From Candidatus Aenigmatarchaeota archaeon (GTDB lineage Archaea > Aenigmatarchaeota > Aenigmatarchaeia > QMZS01), in the NCBI GenBank assembly GCA_016932615.1, contig JAFGCN010000027.1, positions 44,033 through 108,032 of the forward strand: DNA of 64,000 nt, in the 5' to 3' direction. A model generated the notes under the pieces. That model was given only the letters and a program-made list of their open reading frames with translations, was not told the DNA's origin and ran no database searches. Shown here piece after piece: positions 43,298-53,600 of the stretch. A program made the position numbers and the translations under genes. Positions within the stretch are counted from its first letter, which is position 1; every line of letters begins with the position of its first letter.

Positions 43298-43762
43298 TCA
43301 GCCGATATTCAATTGCCTGTCGAGAGGCGGGTTTGAAAAGTACGCCCTGACACTGAAGGTTGGGTCCATAAGTTCAATCATCACAAACTTTTCCCTTTCG
43401 ATTAGCTTGAATCCGGGCCGGGTGAGATATTTTTCCTGAAAAGCCGAAAAGCCAGAAACTGTGAAGTCTGCGTCTCCCTCTTCTGGCCTTGTCAGGTCGG
43501 GGGCGCGAATCTTCAGGATCCTGAGAGTGCCTGAGCCAGTTTCCAGCGGCTCAATATGAAAAAGAGGTCCTGTCGGCGTTTCCTTGATGATTTTTCCCAT
43601 TTTTCCTGCCGCCTCAAGCAGTTCCTCGTATTTTTCTTTGCTCTGGGAGAAAATGCAGGCATAGTTTACAAATGCCTCTTTTTCAGAGGTGTGCTTGTTC
43701 TTGAGAGTATTGGCCTTCACGACGATGCTTTTCACCAGGGCTTTCAAATCGGCAGTGTCCAT
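43298..43762 (-). CDS. Conserved protein of unknown function
   Basis: 154 residues, soluble. Helical N-terminus; the central part (LRILKIRAPDLTRPEEGDADFTV) and the end (LMDPTFSVRAYFSNPPL) look like a small beta-barrel and match a conserved hypothetical family by eye. Upstream lies the MFS gene on the same strand, so they may be co-transcribed. Confidence 0.6.
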   Translation of the reverse strand: MDTADLKALVKSIVVKANTLKNKHTSEKEAFVNYACIFSQSKEKYEELLEAAGKMGKIIKETPTGPLFHIEPLETGSGTLRILKIRAPDLTRPEEGDADFTVSGFSAFQEKYLTRPGFKLIEREKFVMIELMDPTFSVRAYFSNPPLDRQLNIG

Positions 43763-43783
43763 AATTTATCGGTCGCAAGTCTT

Positions 43784-44962
43784 TTAGCTTTTCAGCGAAA
43801 AATATGCGAGAGCCGCCAGTGACATGACTGTTGCAAACAGGAACGCGTAGGAGGGGCTTATTGTCCAAAGGAATCCTGCAATAATTGATGCCGGGAGGTA
43901 AATGAGGCCTGTTACGAAGTTGTACAGGCCAATGGCGGTTCCCCTCTGGTCTTTCTCAATATCTGAAATGTACGCCTTGCTTTGCGCCTCGTCGATTGCA
44001 TAGAAAACCCCAAAGAGAAGGAATAGAAGGATTACGTCAAGCTTTGTTGCGGCAAAGACGAAACCGAGCGACATTATGGCGTAAGTCAGGTAGCCGAGCA
44101 TTATGATTTTCTTTCTTCCAATAATATCTCCAAGCTTTCCGATCGGGACGGCGACGATGACAAACGCGACATTGAAGAGGGCGTACAGTAAAACGACGTC
44201 CTTAATTGCAAAGCCGATGCTGTATGCCTTGAGGAGAAGAAAGCCAAAGCTGAAATAGACGAGCGAGAAAATACCTGCGGACTTCAGGTAGTGATGGAAC
44301 TCCTTTTTCATGGTCTTATGAGCGGTGAATATGCTTTCCCTTTTCCTTGGCGAGGCAGGATTTTCCTTAATCAGAAGCAGGAGCGCGACCGAAAGGATTG
44401 CAGGCACAAGGGCTATGACAAAAAGCATCTGGAACGTGCCCATTGTGCTTCCGTAAAAGTCAAGGACAAAATATGCAATTAGTGGCCCAACTATTGCCCC
44501 TGATTTGTCAAGCGCCTTATGCAGGCCAAAGGACAGCCCCCTGTTTTTGTCTGTGGAAAGGGATGATATCCAGGCATCCCTTGGCGGCCCCCGGAAAGAC
44601 TTTCCCAGGCGTTCGAGTACCCGAAAAGCTGAGGCGAAAAGGACGGTGCTGGCGAAAACCAACAGGGACTTTGCAGCCGCAGAAAAGCCGTAGCCGATAG
44701 CAGCATACTTTTTTCTCTTTCCGGTTTTGTCAGAGAGCGCCCCGGAAATGTAATCGAGAGACGAGGAGGCAAAGTCAGCCAGGCCTTCTATCAGCCCTAA
44801 AAGGGCAGCAGAAGCTCCAAGTACTACAGTAAAGAAGATTGAAAACACCGAGAAAATCATTTCTGAGCTGACGTCAGTAAGGAAGCTGACGATACCAAGC
44901 ATGAACACGTTAAAGTCCACGCCGAATATCCCGTTTTTCTTAGGCTCTTTTTTCTCTGGCAT
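43784..44962 (-). CDS. Major facilitator superfamily transporter
   Basis: 392 residues with 12 predicted helices. The MFS loop-2/3 motif is seen as DYISGALSDKTGKRKKYAAIGYG and its repeat as GKLGDIIGRKKIIMLGYL. The substrate cannot be told; the N-terminal FLTDVSSEMIFSV pattern is common in MFS proteins found beside metal or drug resistance genes. It is followed by the 154-residue conserved protein. Confidence 0.88.
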   Translation of the reverse strand: MPEKKEPKKNGIFGVDFNVFMLGIVSFLTDVSSEMIFSVFSIFFTVVLGASAALLGLIEGLADFASSSLDYISGALSDKTGKRKKYAAIGYGFSAAAKSLLVFASTVLFASAFRVLERLGKSFRGPPRDAWISSLSTDKNRGLSFGLHKALDKSGAIVGPLIAYFVLDFYGSTMGTFQMLFVIALVPAILSVALLLLIKENPASPRKRESIFTAHKTMKKEFHHYLKSAGIFSLVYFSFGFLLLKAYSIGFAIKDVVLLYALFNVAFVIVAVPIGKLGDIIGRKKIIMLGYLTYAIMSLGFVFAATKLDVILLFLLFGVFYAIDEAQSKAYISDIEKDQRGTAIGLYNFVTGLIYLPASIIAGFLWTISPSYAFLFATVMSLAALAYFSLKS

Positions 44963-45078
44963 AATATATATTTTTTAGGAGGGGAAGGCGGGAAAATATT
45001 GGCAACCCCTTTGCTGATGAGATCTGCATCAGGTTCTACTCTGATGAAGTGGCCAAAAAGGCTCGGGGATAAGTTTCC

Positions 45079-45453
45079 TTAGCCAAGGCTCATCCAGAAA
45101 AACCACGCTCCGATTAGGAATATGACTGCCCCCCAGAGTGCAGAATGTTTTTTGAACATCTGCGCTTTCTTGTTTATCCTTCCAGGGAAAGCTATCTTTT
45201 CGATTCCTTTCAGCAAGGTGGCCCACCCCAAAAGTGTGATGGCAATTCTCCAGTCGGGAGCCCACACATTGTGCAGCGTTACGGTGACTAAACCCATCAA
45301 AAAGGTTATGTAGCCGGTAGAAACAGTTATGCTTTTGTCATCAGTGTAATTAATGACACGCCCAAGAAACTTCGCTCCAACCGATAGTCCCCCAAGAATC
45401 ATGAACAGGCTTCCCCAGAACCTTGCAAGGTATATTGCGATTTCGAGCTCCAT
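45079..45453 (-). CDS. Four-helix membrane protein
   Basis: 124 residues, four hydrophobic helices with a basic loop (FPGRINKKAQMFKKHS). No recognised family. The 116-base gap downstream to the MFS gene contains a CTGATG/CATCAG hairpin (45013-45033) that I could not assign. Confidence 0.55.
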   Translation of the reverse strand: MELEIAIYLARFWGSLFMILGGLSVGAKFLGRVINYTDDKSITVSTGYITFLMGLVTVTLHNVWAPDWRIAITLLGWATLLKGIEKIAFPGRINKKAQMFKKHSALWGAVIFLIGAWFFWMSLG

Positions 45454-45552
45454 ATATTTACCCTATCAGTATATAGATTAAAGCCAAAGTTCTGTTCTAG
45501 CGGCCCACTATCTTTCAATTAAGCTAATTGCTCGAGATAAGCCAAAAAGAAG

Positions 45553-46017
45553 TCACTTTATCCGAGCGTGCATGGCGGTAACCATAGGCCTGAAGCCGTA
45601 TTTTTCATAGGACTTTATCGCATAGGTGTTCTTGGAATAGGTCTTCAGGGTTACGTCTTTTATTTTCTTTTTCCTAAACCACTGGAATAATTCATCCAGA
45701 ATAAGCTTGCTGATGCCCTGCCTTCTAAATTCCTCTAAAACGAACATAAAGCCGACATACCCGAATTGCTTTTCTTCCATGAAATGGGGCGAATCTTTTA
45801 TCTCCCCGTATCCGCAGGCTACGATTTTGCCGTCTTTTTCGACGATAAGCAGCAGGACTTTTTTTGACTTCATCAGGTCCGAAACCTTGTAATATTCAAT
45901 CCGGCCCTTCTTTTTGAGGGTAGGGTCGAAGGGCCTTACATAATCTGTGGACTTTTGCTGGAACTTTTCCAGTGCCTTAATGTCGCTTTCTGCGGCTTGC
46001 CTGACTGTGAATGCCAT
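45553..46017 (-). CDS. GNAT-family N-acetyltransferase
   Basis: 154 residues from ATG 46017, preceded by a TATA-like box. GNAT motif A is VGFMFVLEEFRRQGISKLIL (acetyl-CoA pyrophosphate loop RRQGIS), and motif B is YSKNTYAIKSYEKYGFRP. It transfers an acetyl group to an unknown amine or protein. Confidence 0.85.
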   Translation of the reverse strand: MAFTVRQAAESDIKALEKFQQKSTDYVRPFDPTLKKKGRIEYYKVSDLMKSKKVLLLIVEKDGKIVACGYGEIKDSPHFMEEKQFGYVGFMFVLEEFRRQGISKLILDELFQWFRKKKIKDVTLKTYSKNTYAIKSYEKYGFRPMVTAMHARIK

Positions 46018-46098
46018 AATATAGAGAAAATAACTAGTGGCTAAGGACAGTTTGGATTTCTGCATCACAATGTACCTGTTAGCCTTTCATCCGGCTTA

Positions 46099-46404
46099 CT
46101 ATGCTCCGAGGAATTTCAGCACTCCGTACACAAGGAAGCCCGGCCAGAGTATTGCTTTCATGACTCCGAGTATTGCCATCCAGAAGCCAGTCGAGGTTGT
46201 AATGTAGTAGACAAGCGCTCCGAGAAAGCCAAGGCCGTAAATTGCGCTTCCGCACCCAGGCCCGCTTTTGCACTCTTTTTTGTTCCAGGGCGCGCATTCG
46301 CCGTCACTGCACCCTTTCTCAATCTTCATCCCAATTGCCTGGCCAATCTGGTCCCAGGTAAGCTCCCTACTCCTTTCAGGTTTTTTCTTTTTGATTGCTG
46401 CCAT
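46099..46404 (-). CDS. Small Cys-containing membrane protein
   Basis: 101 residues. A basic N-terminus, a cysteine cluster (GCSDGECAPWNKKECKSGPGC), then two membrane helices (about 55-70 and 74-98). Function unknown. Confidence 0.55.
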   Translation of the reverse strand: MAAIKKKKPERSRELTWDQIGQAIGMKIEKGCSDGECAPWNKKECKSGPGCGSAIYGLGFLGALVYYITTSTGFWMAILGVMKAILWPGFLVYGVLKFLGA

Positions 46405-46431
46405 AATTTAGACTATTGGCAGAATATATAA

Positions 46432-47127
46432 TCACGGGCGAGCGCCTTCATTTTTTTTGGCTATCAGAATGACAAATTTGCAGTTCAGCGTATAAGGGGG
46501 ATTTGCCCCTTCAAAATCTTCCACAACTGCCGAGTCGTGCATTTCGGTTTTGTACTCCCTGAAAAGAACCTCCAGTGTTTTCTTTGCGTCGTTTAGCGTG
46601 TAGAGGGGTTCCTTGCCAAAGGTGACTAATTTTCCATCGGGAGAGAATCTTTTGATGTCGGCTGAAAAGTCAAGGATTACCCTGCCGCCTGGCCTGAGGA
46701 CCCGGCCAATTTCGGAAATTACCTTTTGCAGAATGTCTCTAGGGAAAAGGTGCAAAGTGCCTGTGCAAAACACGCCGTCAAATGATGCATCTTCAAAGGG
46801 AAACTTTCCTGTGAGGTTAAATGCCTTGGTTTCAAGAGAGGGCCGGTATTTCTCAGGGGTATTGTGCCATAGTTTGCTGAGCGCGCTTTCGTCGATGTCG
46901 GAAGCCGTAACCGAATCAGCTTTTTCCAATAGGAACTGGTTGTATCTGCCGTCTCCGGCGGCAAGGTTTAGCCATCTGCCTTGGATTGCGGTTTTTTGCA
47001 GAAGCTTAAGCGTGTCCTCGTCGCCACGCCCCCAGATTGAATCTTTGCCTGTAGCGAAATAGTCAATCCCCTCCGTAAAGATGTGCTTGTCTTCTTCCGG
47101 CTTTGTGGACCTTGTTATTTTGTCCAT
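46432..47127 (-). CDS. SAM-dependent methyltransferase
   Basis: 231 residues from ATG 47127 (a GTG 15 bases earlier is in frame). Class I motif I is WLNLAAGDGRYNQFL, motif II acid in VTASDIDESA, motif IV FDGVFCTGTLHLF, and RVLRPGGRVILDFS. Resembles ubiquinone/methionine-type methyltransferases; substrate unknown. Confidence 0.85.
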   Translation of the reverse strand: MDKITRSTKPEEDKHIFTEGIDYFATGKDSIWGRGDEDTLKLLQKTAIQGRWLNLAAGDGRYNQFLLEKADSVTASDIDESALSKLWHNTPEKYRPSLETKAFNLTGKFPFEDASFDGVFCTGTLHLFPRDILQKVISEIGRVLRPGGRVILDFSADIKRFSPDGKLVTFGKEPLYTLNDAKKTLEVLFREYKTEMHDSAVVEDFEGANPPYTLNCKFVILIAKKNEGARP

Positions 47128-47175
47128 ATTATTGTAAGGCACTTGGAGTTAATATGTGGCTTCAGGAGAATTGCG

Positions 47176-47194
47176 GCGAGCCGCTAAAATTCCT
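47176..47194 (+). repeat. Hairpin motif shared with 11110-11127
   Basis: GCGAGCCGCTAAAATTCCT, inside the perfect hairpin GCGGC-GA-GCCGC (47173-47184). It marks the left side of the accessory patch that ends with the frameshifted recombinase. Confidence 0.45.
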
Positions 47195-47261
47195 TAACCT
47201 ATTACTGTTTATTAATTAACCATGTATAAGTGGTAGTTAAAAGCTTTTAATAACTACATAT

Positions 47262-47897
47262 ATGCTAAACATAGAAAAATTGGGTGAACCGGGACCTAAG
47301 TTCAGGTACTATAGTGGTACGATTGCAGACAATGTGGTTACCTGTGCCGACATTCAAAATGGGATGCCTGTTTTTGACAAAGGAAGAGAGCCCGCACATA
47401 CTGAAAGGGCAATTTCCTGGACAGCTCGCCCGTATAGGGCATTAGGGTATGCTTTTGAGAAGTCCAGGGGATTGAGCCGCCTCAACTCATTTCCGGTTTT
47501 GTTCAGTGGAGAATTGCCTCTGCAGCTTAAGGGTTGGGAGATGGACGATGCACCACTACTCCTGGCTTTTGACGTTGCTCCTATGGACAGGGTGTATGTG
47601 CCTCAGGAATTTGTTGAGCCAGGATACCCGCATCCAGAAGAAGTAAGGTCAGGTGCGTAGCTTCGCTAAAGGAGTATCCCATTGCCGAGTTTCTCGAAAT
47701 GGGTTTGGGCCCAAAAAGAGCCGAATTCAAACGATATTTGTCTGAGAATCCCATACCCCCAATCTACCTTTAACCTTGGCGAAGCTTCTCTCTCACCATT
47801 CCTGCCGGGCTTTTTTGGGAAGGCTCTACTTGGAGCGCCCATATTTTCTGGCCTCAGGTATGCCCGAGGCGAAGAAGTCACCAATGCGATAAGATAG
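47262..47897 (+). pseudogene. Accessory gene broken by frameshifts
   Basis: A 132-residue frame from ATG 47262 ends at TAG 47658-47660. A coding-like continuation (LKEYPIAEFLEMGLGPKRAE) lies in another frame from about 47660 to TAA 47771-47773, and a third piece (GEASLSPFLPGFFGKALLG) in yet another frame to TAG 47895-47897. The simplest reading is one protein of about 210 residues with two frameshifts. Otherwise only the first 132 residues (VYVPQEFVEPGYPHPEE near the end) are a gene. No family recognised. Strong TATA-like promoter (TTTTAATAACTACATAT). Confidence 0.45.
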
Positions 47898-47965
47898 GCA
47901 TTAATCCAAATGAGTTGTTACTAATTAGTTAGTATTTAAATGTTTCGGAGTACTTAATTAAGAAT

Positions 47966-48634
47966 ATGGCCGGAACATTACTTGAAGTAAAATTGGGTAG
48001 GCGGGCAACACAGAGTTTCAATAATGATTCTTGGTCCGATTCAATAAGAAATTCTTTCCTTAATAGGATTCCTTCATTTGACTTTGGTTCTGGAAGAGAT
48101 AATGTACCCCCAGAATATCTCTTTCCTAATGTTCACTATTACAACTCAAGTGAAATCTATAAATCAAACGATATAATTGTTGTAGGAGAATATTGCAATG
48201 AAGGAGTTATTGTTCCCGGAACGTTTAGTATTGCCTTTAATCAACTGTATAATTGTACTCCACTGATTAGCCTTATTGACGGTGATGAGAAATACCTGTC
48301 ATTTTTACACACCTGGGCGATAGCCGGTGATTCTGATGTGGTCGACAAACAAGTAAAGCACTATATGGAAACGGTTACTCGATTTGGGGATATATCAGAA
48401 ACAATATTTGCGCCAAGAAAAGGAAGTTGGGGTTCTGATACAAACTACAAAACTGCCATTGATGATATAACCGAAAATAGCCGGAAAACAATTGTGCTTG
48501 AGAGAAATGTTGGAGAATTAAGGGGAATTGCAAATAGCGAAGGGGCGTATTTTAAGGAATGTGGACATCACCTCTGGGGAAAACACCAATTACCCAAACG
48601 AAACATTCGCTTTACCCACCCAAATCTGCTATAA
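47966..48634 (+). CDS. Accessory protein of unknown function
   Basis: 222 residues. Base use is more AT-rich than the core genes. The middle has strand-like hydrophobic stretches (NDIIVVGEYCNEGVIVPG), and the C-terminus is basic with His/Trp (ECGHHLWGKHQLPKRN). No motif recognised. It lies between the broken accessory gene and the broken recombinase, in an apparent integrated patch. Promoter-like TTAGTATTTAAATG lies upstream. Confidence 0.55.
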   Translation: MAGTLLEVKLGRRATQSFNNDSWSDSIRNSFLNRIPSFDFGSGRDNVPPEYLFPNVHYYNSSEIYKSNDIIVVGEYCNEGVIVPGTFSIAFNQLYNCTPLISLIDGDEKYLSFLHTWAIAGDSDVVDKQVKHYMETVTRFGDISETIFAPRKGSWGSDTNYKTAIDDITENSRKTIVLERNVGELRGIANSEGAYFKECGHHLWGKHQLPKRNIRFTHPNLL

Positions 48635-48682
48635 AGCGAATATGTCTCCTGCAATATATATTATCCCGGTTAAACTATCTAT

Positions 48683-49491
48683 ATGGGCTTTCGTTATCTG
48701 AATCTCTCCTCTGAAGAAAAATATGCCCTTGTCGGAAAGCTGATTGAGGAGCTGAAGCTTCGGAAATATTCTTATCAAACAGGCCAGGCGTACATCAAGA
48801 TTGTGCGGCGGTTTCTAAGCTCAAACAAGACTCCAAGAGAATTTCTTTTAGCTCTTACCGAAAGGAGCAACTCGACAATGCGCCTCAACTACTTTGCCTT
48901 AAAGTTCCTATTTGAAAACGTCTTTCGAGAAAAGTTTTTTGAAAAGCTGACCCTTGCCAAGCCCTCCCAGAAGCTTCCTGTGGTTCTGAGCAGGGAAGAG
49001 GTTGCAAGGATGCACGCTTCTGAAACCAACCTTAAGCATAAGCTGGTCCTGGCTCTCCTCTACTATGCAGGGCTTCGCCTCAATGAAGCAAGTGCCTGTG
49101 TTGGGAAGACCTTGATTTTGACCGGAATATGATTCACCTTAAAGTTACCAGGGGCGGAAAGGAGAGGGTTGTCTTTCTGCACCCAAAAGTCAGGGAGATT
49201 TTGGGCCTTTCCTGCATGGGTAAGTCCGGGCTTATTCTTTCAACAGATGCCGGAGAGAAGTATGACAAGAGGACAATACAACAGATTGTAAAAAATGCCT
49301 CAAGAAAGGCAGGAATCAGGAAGAAAACAACCCCACATACCCTTCGCCACAGCTTTGCAACGCACCTTCTCGAAGGCGGAGCAGATATAAGGTATATACA
49401 GCAGTTCCTTGGCCACAAAGACCTTAGAACTACTCAGGTTTACACGCACGTCGCAAACAAGGAGATAGCAAATCTTTCCGCCCTGCTTTAG
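48683..49491 (+). pseudogene. Tyrosine recombinase (XerA-like) with a frameshift
   Basis: Two overlapping frames, 48683-49132 and 49129-49491, together give one recombinase of about 268 residues. The N-terminal SAM-like domain (TGQAYIKIVRRFLSSN) and the catalytic domain are intact: Arg in YYAGLRLNEA, HTLRHSFATH, LGHKDLRTTQVYTH with the nucleophile Tyr. The break lies near 49100-49107, where WEDLDFDRN appears in the second frame after NEASACV in the first. XerA resolves chromosome dimers at dif in archaea, but its place in an accessory patch suggests a mobile-element integrase. It could be a sequencing error or true decay. Confidence 0.8.
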
Positions 49492-49565
49492 CGCTTTGGC
49501 TTACCAGAAAAGAAAACAAAAAAGCGCCATCAAGACTGTTTGCAAGGCCGCCCTCTATTGAATGG

Positions 49566-50630
49566 CTAAATCCAGCCCCTTCTCCTGAAGTATGCTATCA
49601 TAGTCCCGGCAATAAGCAAAAGAAGCAGCCACAGATAAAAGTAGCCGTACTTAAGCCCGAATTCAGGAATGTTCGGAAAATTCATGCCGTATAAGCTTGT
49701 TATAAACGTCATTGGGATAAATATCGTGGAAATTACCGTAAGGAGCTTCATTATCTCGTTCATCTTGTGGCTTACGCTTGAAAGATAGACGTCTACCTGG
49801 CCTGAGATTATGTCCCGGAAGGTCTCTATGACGTCCATTGCCTGTATTGTGTGGTCGTAGAGGTCCCGAAGGTAGGGTTTTGTGCTTTTCCTTATGATTT
49901 TTGAGTCTGTCTTTTCCATGCTGCTTACGACTTCCCTTAGAGGCCAGACTGATTTCCTGAGGTAAAGGAGCCCTTTTCTTATCTTCTGTATCTTGTTGAT
50001 TGTTTCGGGGTGCGGCTTATTTATGGCTTCCTCCTCAATGTCCTCCACGTCTTCTCCCACCTTCTCGAGAACAGTGAAGTAATTGTCAACGATTGCGTCA
50101 AGGAGCGCGTAGGCAAGATAGTCTGACTTCATTTTCCTGATTTTTCCCTTGCCGCTTCGTATGCGGTTTCTTATCAGGTCGAAAACATCCCCCTCGCTTT
50201 CTTCGAAAGATATGACGAAGTTTTTTGCTATTACGAATGACACCTGCTCTACTCTCAGTTCCCCCCTGGAGTTATAGAAAATCATCTTGCAGACCGCAAA
50301 CAGGTAGTCTTCATAGTCTTCCAGTTTCGGCCTCTGGTCGGTGTTGGCTATATCTTCAAGGACGAGCGGGTGGATGCCAAAGGTTTTTCCAAGCCGCTCG
50401 ATAATCTCTGTTTCGTGAAGGCCGGTGACGTTTACCCAGGTTATGGTGTCGCTTTTGACATACTTTTCGCATTCTTCCGGTATTTTCACGAACCTATCAT
50501 CGAAATAATTTTCATCGTAATCTATTACCTGAATCCTTACCTTCTCCGCTTTCTTTTTCCCGGTGTAAACTATCGTGCCTGGAGGGAGCCCCTGCGTTTT
50601 TCTCTCTCCAAATCCGAAGAGGTCTGGCAT
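49566..50630 (-). CDS. corA: CorA-type magnesium/cobalt transporter
   Basis: 354 residues. Long cytosolic N-terminal funnel, then the stalk helix and two C-terminal membrane helices with the selectivity motif YGMNF (in FITSLYGMNFPNIPEFG), and a basic end (YFRRRGWI). Forms a pentameric Mg2+ channel. Single gene, downstream of its own promoter region (TATTAATTATG on the minus strand). Confidence 0.92.
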   Translation of the reverse strand: MPDLFGFGERKTQGLPPGTIVYTGKKKAEKVRIQVIDYDENYFDDRFVKIPEECEKYVKSDTITWVNVTGLHETEIIERLGKTFGIHPLVLEDIANTDQRPKLEDYEDYLFAVCKMIFYNSRGELRVEQVSFVIAKNFVISFEESEGDVFDLIRNRIRSGKGKIRKMKSDYLAYALLDAIVDNYFTVLEKVGEDVEDIEEEAINKPHPETINKIQKIRKGLLYLRKSVWPLREVVSSMEKTDSKIIRKSTKPYLRDLYDHTIQAMDVIETFRDIISGQVDVYLSSVSHKMNEIMKLLTVISTIFIPMTFITSLYGMNFPNIPEFGLKYGYFYLWLLLLLIAGTMIAYFRRRGWI

Positions 50631-50668
50631 AATTAATATGGATTTCGGAAGTATTATCCTTGTAAGCC

Positions 50669-53600
50669 CTATTTCTTGCTCCCTTGGTTTTCTTTTTCCT
50701 CCTTTGGCTCTTTTATCGCCCAGTCAGTTTGGCTTACCCAGATGTTGATGGTGTCGTTTGTGCAGCCCATCTGAAGTTCCCCTTCGTTTTTGCCGGGCTT
50801 TATCTCAAGAATCTGGCTGCAAGAGCACCCATGGGTAAGGATTAGGTCAAGGTTGGTGCTGTCGAAGTGGTTGGGGTTAAGCTTTACAATTGCAACCCAG
50901 TAGCTTGTTCCCAGGCACAAGTCGCCTGAGCAGTCATTTACCGCATCGCAGTCAGCGTCCGTCTGGTCGCCGCAAATGGTTTCATCGGTTTCTCCGTCGC
51001 AGTTATTGTCCTTGCCGTCACAAAGTTCAGGAGCGAATGGGTAAACTGTGCTGTCATAGTTATCGCAGTCTCCGCAGCTTGGGGAGTAGCCGTCACTGTC
51101 AAGGTCGTCTTCTTCTGCGTAAGCCGTGCACTCCTCTCTCTGGCAAATGCAGGTCTCAATGCAGGAGTTCTCCCTGTCAGAATAGTCCCTGTAAATGTTA
51201 TCGTAGCAGTTGTCAAGCCCGTCACACTCGGTTGCAGGACAGTGGTCATCAGTGTCGCACTCTGCCTCGCAAATTCCCTGGACACAATAGGTCTCTTCCG
51301 GAGGGCTTGGGCAGCTTACCTCGCAGTTGGTACAAGCGCATTCTTCCAGGCAGTAATTGCCGCAGGAATTTTCTACAGTGGTCGAGTCAAACTCCCGGTT
51401 CCCGTTATATTCAGTGAGTTTAAGGCCTGTGCAGTAGTCACCATAGGTTTCTGAACAAGAGTTTTCAGGACAGTGGTCATCAGTGTCGCACTCGGCCGTG
51501 CAAACGTCTTTTACGCAGTAAGTGTTGGTTTCAGGCGCAGGGCACTCGGCCGTGCATTCTGTGCAGGTGCAGTCTTCAAGGCAGGAATTGCCGCAGGAAG
51601 ATTTAATCGTTGTTGAGCCCATAGCCCTATCCTCATCGTACTCGGTAAGCTTCTTTTCAGTGCAGTAGTCCTCGAAGGTTTCAGAGCAGGAAGTGTCGGG
51701 GCAGGAGTTCTCGGCGTCGCACTCGCCGCTGCACTTTTCCTTGCTGCATGTGCTTGTTACAGTCGAGTCGCCTGTTGTGCAGTGCCCGAGGTTGTATCCA
51801 TCATCAACGCAGTGGCTTGAAAAAGCCGCCCGGTAGTCCCAGGTAAATATCCTGAATGGGTTTTCGCCTTCATAGTCGCAGGATTCAATGAGCCCAAAGC
51901 TGTTCCCCGAACAGTCTTGAGCGTTCCCCACAAGGCAGCCGTCTATTCCTGCGCAGGTCTCAAACCCGTCGCACCAAAGGCCGTTATCACAAAGAGCATC
52001 TCCGGATTCATCAATTTCCTCATTGCAGTCATTATCAAGCCCGTCGCATATTTCATCTGCCCCCGGGAACGAAACTGCGCTGTTGTCATTGCATTCACAT
52101 ACCGCCCCCCATCCGTCCCCATCAGAGTCTGTCTGGTCCGGGTTATATTCAGAAGGGCAGTTGTCACAGGCGTCCCCGATTCCATCGCTCTGGATGGTTC
52201 TGAGGGCTGACACTCTTATGTCGTCAAAATAGGCGTATTGCCCTGAAATTCTGGAATAATCCCATCCTCCAATCTTGAGCTTAAAATTACTGCCTGATGC
52301 CAGGGCGGCTGTTGAAAATTCATTTACCAGCACTTCGCTTTCCCAGTACTGCACGCTTGTTTTTGTAATTACCAGCTTGAAAGGTACATATGCTCTCGGA
52401 ATAGGCCTTATTTCTTCGGGGTGGCTTGATGAGCTGGGAGAATAGATTATCCGGGAGCCCCAGGTCGCATAGCCCACCCCTACATAATTGCTTGTGTCAG
52501 AGTCAATCAGCCGGAAAAGCATTTCAGGAGTTGTTGCTGAGCTGCTAAAGGCCCACTTGCCTTCAACTGTAAGGGTGTCCCAGTCTTCAGCGTGAATGTT
52601 GCCTGAAACAAGATAGATGTGGTACGAAGAACTGCTTCCCTGGCCAAGAATACTAAAGGTTGCTTCCTGGTTTGTTTCCTGGTAAGTGCTGTCCCCCACA
52701 AGGTCCATCGTCCATTTGGAGGAGTCCAGGGTATTGTCATCAAAGTCGTCCTGGAAAAGAAGGTTGCTTCCGCTCCCTTCCGTGTCAGAGTCTTCCTGCC
52801 CCGGGTTTGCAGTTTGCGGGCAGTTGTCGCAAATGTCGCCGATTCCGTCACTGTCCGCGTCTTCCTGCCCGGGGTTTGAAGCAGTTGGGCAATTGTCACA
52901 TACGTCTCCAACTCCATCCTCGTCGGAGTCCTCTTGGTAGGGATTGTTTGTTTCAGGGCAGTTATCGGCGTCAGCACACAATCCGTCATTATCGGAGTCT
53001 TCGCAGTAAATAGTGATGTTTACCTTGGCAGTTACCGCGTCTCCTCCGGCAGTTGAGTTATAATATGTAAAGAATTCGTAAGTTTTTCCCTGCTCGCCTG
53101 TTGGGATTACTGTCCAGTTCTGCTCGCAGGTATCGCTTTCCTGCATCCCGCCCAGGCATGATAAATCGGCAGGCGTCATGGGATTCTGGGTTGTTGTGTA
53201 GAATGGCTTTGAGCCCTCAGCCATAGGAACTACCCCTTTTTCAGAGCCGCCGGTGTAGTTTGTTTCTTCCCTAAGCCATATAAACCAGGCACCCGTTGAT
53301 GGGTAAACACTCCCGCATTTTTTTTGGGTGTCATCTTCACCCCAGTCAGTACCGTCCTGCTGGTTATTGTCCATTCCCCGGTCATCGAAGTCAACGGTAA
53401 AGTCTCCATCATCGTTGCATATATCTTCCCCTTCAAAGTATCCAAAGTTCCACTGGTCGCCAAGCGGCCTTGTTTCTCCGGTAAGTATGTTTTTCCTGGC
53501 TGGCGGCGGTATAGTCTGTCCTGCCCCATTGTTATCCTCAAAGCACACTCCGGCGTCAGTGCTGGAGCGGGCTATCTCAGAGTACCAGCCAAGTTCGTAG

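Noticed and set aside
44985-45070. Possible C/D box RNA or riboswitch (TGATGA and CTGATG boxes, CCTGATG on the minus strand)
   Set aside because: No complete C, D', C', D set on either strand, and the bases do not match the conserved parts of TPP or fluoride riboswitches. Only a small CTGATG/CATCAG hairpin is certain.
47657-47787. GCTTCGC at 47660 and its reverse complement at 47780 as further copies of the intron element
   Set aside because: Only the short tip is shared; the T/C-rich and A/G-rich hairpin and the spacer are missing, and the stretch looks like decayed coding sequence.
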